Assembly: GCA_028867845.1 (NCBI GenBank)
Contig: JAGWFU010000016.1
Location: forward strand, 1 to 10,144
Direction of reading: 5' to 3'
Source: Microcaldota archaeon
Lineage (GTDB): Archaea; Micrarchaeota; Micrarchaeia; Micrarchaeales; Micrarchaeaceae
Length of the DNA stretch: 10,144 bases
The notes under the pieces were generated by a model, which was not told the origin of the DNA, did not search any database, and worked only from the letters and a program-made list of their open reading frames with translations. This document shows, piece by piece, positions 5,701-10,144 of this stretch. Within the stretch, counting starts at the first letter, position 1. Each line of letters begins with the position of its first letter. Position numbers and translations under genes: made by a program.

Positions 5701-6342
5701 GTGGCGACCGAACGGGGAGAGCTGGTAATAGGGATAGGTTTCAGGGCAGGAGAGGCGCATACCTGGCAGGTTGCGCTAAAGGAGGACTTCCTGAGAAGGG
5801 GATACGGCGTAGAGGTTACCAAGCTCCAGAATGCCGATTACAGGCCGGACCTCTCGGCCTCTGTAGCTATGCTCTCCGATAAGATAAGGCACCCTGAGAA
5901 TACCGTGCTTGTGGCACACAGCGCCAGCGTCTCCGTAGGCCTGGAATTCGCAGAGCGCCTCCCCGATGGGATAAAGCTTAGGGGACTTGTCGCTGTTTCA
6001 GGCTTCACCAAGGAGGAAAAGGATTTCCACTTCCTGAGTTACTATTACGGCAACTACCTGCTCGGAGGTTTCCTGAAGGAGAACCGCGACTGGGGCAAGA
6101 TAAGGGAGAGCTTCAACGGTAACATCACGGTCATCCATTCGAATGACGATATCTGGGTCAATCCGGAGCAGAGCAGATGGCTGGCGAAGAACCTTAACGC
6201 TGTCACTAGATGGAAGGACAACATTGGCCACGCCGACCGCCTTGAGGGGGTGCGCGCGATCCCCGAGGTCCACGAGGCTGTGGAGAACTACTTCAGCTTA
6301 AGGAAGGAGAGGCCTGCAAAGATGACGGTACTTACAAAGTAG
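5701..6342 (+). CDS. RBBP9/YdeN-like alpha/beta serine hydrolase
   Basis: 213 residues, close to the usual length of RBBP9/YdeN-like hydrolases. Visible parts are an initial strand VIGIGFRAGEAHTW with the oxyanion region, a TVLVAHSAS nucleophile elbow with Ser74, an acid site in IHSNDDIWVNPEQS (Asp149/150), and the catalytic His177 in NIGHADR. The triad order is complete. The elbow reads A-H-S-A-S, lacking the first and last Gly of GxSxG, which differs from most hydrolases. There is no signal peptide, so it is a cytosolic esterase-like enzyme of unknown substrate. GTG is the start, the most upstream candidate with a promoter at the right distance. It appears to be a single-gene unit. Confidence 0.82.
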   Translation: MATERGELVIGIGFRAGEAHTWQVALKEDFLRRGYGVEVTKLQNADYRPDLSASVAMLSDKIRHPENTVLVAHSASVSVGLEFAERLPDGIKLRGLVAVSGFTKEEKDFHFLSYYYGNYLLGGFLKENRDWGKIRESFNGNITVIHSNDDIWVNPEQSRWLAKNLNAVTRWKDNIGHADRLEGVRAIPEVHEAVENYFSLRKERPAKMTVLTK

Positions 6343-6401
6343 CACTATCTGCCGTCGTGTGCGACACCCTTTTAAACCTTGCCCCAGCGTCTGCGCAAGG
6401 C

Positions 6402-6409
6402 ATATATAT
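6402..6409 (+). promoter_or_regulatory. TATA box for the wHTH-JAMM-TPI operon
   Basis: ATATATAT is centred about 27 bases before the GTG at 6433, predicting a leaderless or near-leaderless mRNA. A second A/T stretch, CTTTTAAA (6368-6375), lies upstream and could be a terminator for the hydrolase gene or a weaker promoter. Confidence 0.65.
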
Positions 6410-6432
6410 CTCCCCGAGCTTAGTCCTAGCAA

Positions 6433-6924
6433 GTGATTATGTTGATGGATAGCACCACTAAGACGGAGACTAAGGAGCAGCCTTCACGAAAGAAATATGT
6501 AGCGAAATGCGGCAATCTGCTGAGGGAGTCGCTGCCTAACATCGGCGATTACGGAGTAGAGGGCTTCTCGAAGACCATGGCTGCGCTGAAGAAGCCGCAG
6601 TCGCTTGTCCTCTACATTAATGCTGTGAAGGGACTGAAGTCCGATATGGGGACCCCGAAGGCTCTTGGATTCACCAAGAAGCAGTACTACACCAACCTCA
6701 AGGAGCTGGTCGACCTTGGCCTTATTACCAGAGAGGACAACATCACCTACGTTCATACTGTCAAGGGCAAGATTCTGCTGCCCAGCGTCCTAAGCATGCT
6801 CCGAGTAGCCAACGAGGGCTGCGAGCTGGCCGTGATAGAGGAGATAAAGGGCGCTGAGTGCTTCGGCAACGACGCTATGAAGGCTATAGACTTCATAAGG
6901 AAGTTCTCCACCATGAAGAGCTGA
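6433..6924 (+). CDS. Winged-helix DNA-binding protein, putative regulator
   Basis: 163 residues with a charged, disordered-looking N-terminus (to about 22). The core (about 73-116) has the helix-turn-helix-wing pattern: GTPKALGFTKKQYYTNLKEL, then LVDLGLITR and a beta hairpin NITYVHTVKGKILL. This matches archaeal winged-helix regulators that separate alternative states by 'LxxLGLI'. Helices follow to the end. Starts at GTG 6433, ATG 6439 and ATG 6445 are all in frame; the TATA position suggests the first two. It is the first gene of a likely three-gene operon, so it may regulate its own unit. The target and ligand are unknown. Confidence 0.75.
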   Translation: MIMLMDSTTKTETKEQPSRKKYVAKCGNLLRESLPNIGDYGVEGFSKTMAALKKPQSLVLYINAVKGLKSDMGTPKALGFTKKQYYTNLKELVDLGLITREDNITYVHTVKGKILLPSVLSMLRVANEGCELAVIEEIKGAECFGNDAMKAIDFIRKFSTMKS

Positions 6925-6944
6925 CCTGATACAAGGATGCGCAG

Positions 6945-7703
6945 ATGACCGGCAACACGACCATTGCGTCAGAGAGGTTCAACGGCACCACTCTCCTCAG
7001 GAAGGGGGATTCAGAAGCAAAGGTAAGCATATCAAAGCGGTGCGTAGCGGAGATGCTGCAGGACATGGACAGGCCATACGAGACATCCGCATTCCTCTCT
7101 GGTAAACTCGACGGAGGGCGTGTGCTCTTCGACCGCTACGATCCCATACTCGACGCGATAAAGCTCACCGGGATGATATTCCACGACACCAAGAAGCTGC
7201 ATAGTCAGATGGAAGGAATAAGACGCAGGCGTGACGAGGCCATAATGCATGTGCACCTGCACCCTTCAGGATTCTCCCGCGCCTTCGACATGTCGCGGAG
7301 GAGCGAGGCCGAGATAATGGCCCAGCCCGCGGGCCCTAGCATCAACGACGTACAGTTCTACTTCACGGAATACGCGATAAGGGCGAGCGTGCTCGGCTTC
7401 AGCGGCGTGTACGGGGCTGTGCTCACCAGGTACAGCGGCTTCAACTCCGGGTCGCTGCGTGACACTAAGTACGCAAAACTGGAGGCCTACGATATACTGA
7501 ACGCCTTCAGCACGCCCACACCAAAGATGGAGATAACGTCGATTCCATACTCCATACACGATGACGGCACCAAGCCATCAGCGGCGAGGACCTGTGCAAA
7601 CCTGATAAGGAGGGCTATCGACGACATACAGGTCAATGCCATAGGATACCTTTTCCTCGGCAAGGGAGCCGGGAATGTATCAGATGAGATGTGGCTGGGT
7701 TAG
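6945..7703 (+). CDS. JAMM/MPN-like metalloprotein
   Basis: 252 residues. The JAMM (JAB1/MPN/Mov34) metal site is traceable: a Glu46 strand (YETSAFLSG, matching the family's ExxGxLxG), His104 and His106-Pro in HVHLHP, and Ser132-x-x-Asp135 in PSINDVQFY. All four ligand or catalytic positions are present. The spacing from HxHP to SxxD is about 24 residues instead of the usual 7-10, so an insertion of about 15-17 residues sits in the active-site loop. Archaeal JAMM proteins usually cut ubiquitin-like tags or act on other isopeptide or small substrates; no ubiquitin-like gene is seen here. AAGGA at 6933-6937 precedes the ATG. The C-terminal half (from about 170) is unassigned. Confidence 0.66.
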   Translation: MTGNTTIASERFNGTTLLRKGDSEAKVSISKRCVAEMLQDMDRPYETSAFLSGKLDGGRVLFDRYDPILDAIKLTGMIFHDTKKLHSQMEGIRRRRDEAIMHVHLHPSGFSRAFDMSRRSEAEIMAQPAGPSINDVQFYFTEYAIRASVLGFSGVYGAVLTRYSGFNSGSLRDTKYAKLEAYDILNAFSTPTPKMEITSIPYSIHDDGTKPSAARTCANLIRRAIDDIQVNAIGYLFLGKGAGNVSDEMWLG

Positions 7704-7711
7704 GCGGTTTC

Positions 7712-8377
7712 ATGAAGACGCTCATAATAAACTACAAATCCGACACGCGCGCATTCGACAACGGGATGAGGATAGCCGAGCTCTGCGGAAGGATTCCAAG
7801 AGACAGGGTCAACATAATGCTCGCGCCACCTGCCACTATGCTTAGGCAGGTCGCGAGGGTTGCCAAGGCCGTTGCACAGCACACGGATTCTCCCGCTACA
7901 GGCGGCCAGACAGGTAAGATTACAGTCGAGGAGGTGAGCATGAGCGGCGCATCCGGCTCCATACTCAACCACTCCGAGAACCGCATGACGCTCAACGGAA
8001 TAGCCTCCACAGTGGAAACTCTGAGGAAGAACGGGCTGATCTCCATAGTCTGCGCCGACAACCTGGTCGCGGCCAAGCAGGTTGGCAAGAGATGCATGCC
8101 GGACTACATGGCACTCGAGCCCTCCGACCTGATAGGCGGCAGCGTCTCCGTCTCGATTGCAAGAAGGCAGGAGGTCAGGGAGTTCGTGGCCATTGCAAGG
8201 GAAGCGGGATCCGTGCCTCTGGTGGGCGCGGGGATAAGGACCGAGAACGACGTCATGAGGGCCAACGAGCTGGGCGCCGAGGGAATACTCGTCTCCTCTG
8301 CGGTCATGCATGCCGACAACTTCAGGGCAGCGATAACCGGGCTGACCAAGGCGCTCGTCAAGAAGATAGCTTTTTAA
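7712..8377 (+). CDS. tpiA: Triosephosphate isomerase, archaeal type
   Basis: 221 residues, the compact archaeal length. It interconverts DHAP and glyceraldehyde 3-phosphate in glycolysis/gluconeogenesis in the cytosol. Active-site residues are all present: Asn7 and Lys9 (INYK), His87 (ILNHSENR), Glu136 (MALEPSDLIG), and the phosphate loops VGAGIRTENDV (171-181) and GAEGILVSSAV (188-198). ATG 7712 is chosen because MKTLIINYK matches the family start. An upstream in-frame GTG at 7691 would overlap the JAMM gene and add seven residues. The eight-base gap implies operon membership. A T5 run (8371-8375) overlaps the stop and could help termination. Confidence 0.96.
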   Translation: MKTLIINYKSDTRAFDNGMRIAELCGRIPRDRVNIMLAPPATMLRQVARVAKAVAQHTDSPATGGQTGKITVEEVSMSGASGSILNHSENRMTLNGIASTVETLRKNGLISIVCADNLVAAKQVGKRCMPDYMALEPSDLIGGSVSVSIARRQEVREFVAIAREAGSVPLVGAGIRTENDVMRANELGAEGILVSSAVMHADNFRAAITGLTKALVKKIAF

Positions 8378-8401
8378 CCGCTCTGCAGGGCTCTGCCAAG
8401 G

Positions 8402-8409
8402 TTTATATA
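8402..8409 (+). promoter_or_regulatory. TATA box for the DUF218-like gene
   Basis: TTTATATA lies just after the TPI gene and predicts a start near 8431. GGGAG (8438-8442) lies close before ATG 8446. The predicted start nearly coincides with an out-of-frame ATG at 8430 (a 21-codon ORF to 8495). Confidence 0.65.
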
Positions 8410-8445
8410 TTGCCTGCGCCGCTACTGATATGACAAAGGGAGCAT

Positions 8446-9090
8446 ATGTCGACAAGAGAAAAGGACGCTTATACAAGGGGCAAGGAGTCGGATAAGAAGT
8501 TCCCAACTACAGTGCCAAAGCGAGAGGATCGAGAGACTGACAGGACCAAGGTCTACGACATCGTTGTAGTATTCGGCGACACCAATCTGGATCTTAGCAG
8601 GGAGAGGGCGCGCAAGGCGTGCGATCATAAGGCCAACATCTACCTGCTCGTGGGAACACAGAGGGAGCAGGATGCAATGCGCGGCGAGATGAAAGAGCGC
8701 AAGAAATACGTGCCCGGCATCGTTGCGGGTTCGCCTCCGTCGTCTGATACAAAGCAGAACGTCGCCACCTTGAAGACGATTGCGGCTCCATTCCTCAACC
8801 TCAAGGACACGATGGAGGCCAATTCCGACAAGGCCTCCGCCGAGGTCATGTTCCAGATACTGGTCGTATCACACGAGAGCCACGCGGACAGGCTCAGGAC
8901 CAGATACTTAAACGGCATGGCCGGCGTGATAGTGGATTATGACGAGATTCAGGATGATGCGAGAAGGAAGATAGAGCACGGGATACTCAAGCATACCAGG
9001 GACAGGACTCTCAACAGCAACTTGGTCGACTGGATAGCGAAGAGGGTAGCTAATACAAGGGAGAGCGTAAAATCCAAGGTAGAGCACTGA
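8446..9090 (+). CDS. DUF218 (YdcF/SanA)-like protein, cytosolic
   Basis: 214 residues. After a charged, low-complexity N-terminus (1-35), a Rossmann-like core begins: DIVVVFGDTNLDLSRERARKA (38-58), KANIYLLVG (62-70), a SSDTKQNVATLK segment (99-110) and ILVVSHESHADRLRTRYL (138-155). These track the DUF218 pattern of 'VVLGG..ER...A', 'IIVSGG', 'S..T.eNA' and 'LVTS..HmpRA'. Many bacterial relatives are membrane-anchored envelope proteins. No signal or TM segment is seen here, so this form is soluble. The reaction is unknown. It probably shares its transcript with the HTH gene 20 bases downstream. Confidence 0.58.
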   Translation: MSTREKDAYTRGKESDKKFPTTVPKREDRETDRTKVYDIVVVFGDTNLDLSRERARKACDHKANIYLLVGTQREQDAMRGEMKERKKYVPGIVAGSPPSSDTKQNVATLKTIAAPFLNLKDTMEANSDKASAEVMFQILVVSHESHADRLRTRYLNGMAGVIVDYDEIQDDARRKIEHGILKHTRDRTLNSNLVDWIAKRVANTRESVKSKVEH

Positions 9091-9110
9091 AGATAAGAGA
9101 GGTATGTTGG

Positions 9111-9542
9111 ATGGCGCAGAGAGAGGTTCCTATAGTGACCCAGGAGAAGAAGGAGATACTGTACACGCTGCTCGAGGTCAACGGCTTCCTCTCCGGCAGG
9201 GAGATACGCGACTTCATGGGCCGCAGGCAGAGCACGATATTCCGTGAGATGCTACGCGAGGTGGGCCTGAGGGAGCACATAGTCAGCACCGGCCACGGCG
9301 TCAAGACCAACTGCGGCCGCAAGTACTCGTCGTGGGACCTCTTCGGCCGCTACGTCTACGATCCCTACTTCGTCGGCGACTTCGACGCCTTCAAGGACTA
9401 CGGGACCAAGAAGTACTCCGTGCTGTTCGCCACTGCTAACCCCTTCGCGGACAGAGACCTTATCAGGGCATACACAAGGTTCATGAGGAAGAACCTGTTG
9501 GACGCACCGAGGCCCACGCTAGGGCTCAGGGAGTACGCGTAG
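9111..9542 (+). CDS. Small HTH-like protein, paralog A
   Basis: 143 residues. GAGGT (9099-9103) sits seven bases before the ATG. Residues about 12-55 contain a helix (EKKEILYTLLEVNGFLS), a turn and a second helix (GREIRDFMG), then QSTIFREMLREVGL. This fits a helix-turn-helix DNA-binding fold. A basic, aromatic middle with GRKYSSWDLFGRYV follows, then a C-terminal helix-rich part. The first 87 residues align with the partial gene at the window end: YTLLE, NGF, a closing FGR, and the same length. This defines a small paralog family. The role is probably regulatory or DNA-binding; I do not recognise the family. It may follow the DUF218-like gene in an operon. Confidence 0.7.
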   Translation: MAQREVPIVTQEKKEILYTLLEVNGFLSGREIRDFMGRRQSTIFREMLREVGLREHIVSTGHGVKTNCGRKYSSWDLFGRYVYDPYFVGDFDAFKDYGTKKYSVLFATANPFADRDLIRAYTRFMRKNLLDAPRPTLGLREYA

Positions 9543-9563
9543 TTCTAGCGGATTGCGGAGAAA

Positions 9564-9570
9564 ACATAAG
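9564..9570 (+). promoter_or_regulatory. Weak TATA-like element before the 87-residue hypothetical gene
   Basis: ACATAAG within AAAACATAAGTACC would predict a start near 9593, about ten bases before TTG 9603. It is a poor consensus match, so this is tentative. Confidence 0.3.
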
Positions 9571-9602
9571 TACCTTTGCACTGCAGATATTATCGCGATA
9601 AC

Positions 9603-9866
9603 TTGTCCGATGCACGAAAGAACCGCGTGAATGACGACGATAGGGCTTATTCTGCATTGTTCGGCCCCGAATCAAAATTTGTGAAGAGAGTTGACAGTCT
9701 CGTCCTCGAAATGAACAGTGATCCCAAGCTTGCCGAGGGGATGAGACACCTGGACGGCGAGGCCCAGAAGCAGGGGATATCCCTCTACGAGATGATCTAC
9801 AGGGTCGCGCTCAAGTATGCTGCAGATGATAAGGCAAGGGAGTGGCTGAGGGATAAAGGCGACTGA
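9603..9866 (+). CDS. Hypothetical helical protein (about 87 aa)
   Basis: No family is recognised. It is charged and predicted helical: SDARKNRVNDDDRAYSALFG, then KFVKRVDSLVLEMNSDP and QGISLYEMIYRVALKYA. There is no Cys, signal or membrane segment. In-frame candidate starts are TTG 9576, TTG 9603 and GTG 9627. I prefer 9603, since it gives an N-terminus of SDARKNR directly after a weak TATA element, but this is unsure. It lies between two paralogous HTH-like genes and may form one cassette with the second, 24 bases downstream. Function unknown. Confidence 0.6.
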   Translation: MSDARKNRVNDDDRAYSALFGPESKFVKRVDSLVLEMNSDPKLAEGMRHLDGEAQKQGISLYEMIYRVALKYAADDKAREWLRDKGD

Positions 9867-9890
9867 GTAATGCATAGGGGAGATTTTCTA

Positions 9891-10144
9891 ATGGTACAGA
9901 GACAAGCCCATATTGAAATCCAGAAGAGGAAGGAGATGATATACACTCTACTGGAGCTCAACGGCTTCGTCTCCAACCACATGATAAACAGGCTTCTCGG
10001 GCCTGATATACATCCACACAACTTCAAGAGCATATTGCGCTCTGAGGGCATAAGGGATTTCAAGGTGAGATCCAACTACGGCGCCATGAAGCGCAGCTAC
10101 CCCTCTAGGCGAATATTCGGCCGAGACGTCGTGGACATCTACTT
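9891..10144 (+). CDS. Small HTH-like protein, paralog B (3' partial)
   Basis: The frame is open from ATG 9891 to the window edge (84 codons plus two bases). GGGGAG at 9877-9882 is well spaced. The start MVQRQAHIEIQKRKEMIYTL, then LELNGFVS and a helix into LLGPDI, match paralog A (MAQREVPIV, YTLLEVNGFLS). Both then continue with a similar IFGRDVVDIY / LFGRYVYDPYF stretch. The second helix differs completely, which would change the DNA target if these are HTH proteins. The C-terminus is missing. Confidence 0.72.
   Translation, partial: MVQRQAHIEIQKRKEMIYTLLELNGFVSNHMINRLLGPDIHPHNFKSILRSEGIRDFKVRSNYGAMKRSYPSRRIFGRDVVDIY

Noticed and set aside
6367..6379. CCTTTTAAACC stretch as a second promoter for the regulator operon
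   Set aside because: It is more than 50 bases before the start, while the ATATATAT box is at ideal distance; it may instead be a terminator, and neither can be shown from sequence.
7700..8506. A 268-codon minus-strand frame across the TPI gene
   Set aside because: It lies antisense to a protein with every TPI active-site residue, has no recognisable motif, and arises from codon bias on the coding strand.

Overview
The window looks archaeal. Intergenic gaps are short, and A/T-rich boxes of the TTTATA(A/T)A type sit about 25-40 bases upstream of start codons, several of which would be nearly leaderless. Ile is mostly ATA and Arg often AGG. The TPI is the short archaeal form. Large secreted proteins carry a DUF2341-type module and a 'TESGLP'-type beta module, which are common in Thermoplasmata-associated and DPANN archaea. 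My best guess is a GC-rich DPANN (Micrarchaeota-like) archaeon, at low confidence on lineage. No rRNA, tRNA, CRISPR array or insertion sequence was seen. No gene-free stretch exceeds 300 bases.

Region 1 (1-4300) is a cell-surface locus. A large secreted multidomain protein, cut off at its 5' end, finishes with a roughly 120-residue beta-rich domain bounded by two cysteines, the second being the last residue. Three small secreted proteins follow. Each is little more than a signal peptide plus the same domain. They are followed by a membrane-anchored protein with an outside Ig-like domain and a very basic cytoplasmic tail. The 'one large plus several small proteins sharing a terminal domain, plus an Ig-like membrane partner' layout resembles bacterial WxL and pilus loci in organisation. 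I infer a surface fibre or coat system.

Region 2 (4303-5318) runs on in the same direction with almost no gaps. It holds a 50-residue protein with 11 cysteines in CxC motifs (metallothionein-like), a minimal cytosolic parvulin prolyl isomerase, and a DHFR/RibD-like reductase. Converging on these from the minus strand is a small SH3-like hypothetical gene.

Region 3 (5701-9090) contains an RBBP9/YdeN-like serine hydrolase, a probable three-gene operon (winged-helix protein, JAMM-like metalloprotein, triosephosphate isomerase), and a DUF218-like protein, each transcription unit with its own TATA box. Region 4 (9111-10144) holds two paralogous small HTH-like proteins flanking an unrelated 87-residue protein. 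The second paralog runs off the window end.
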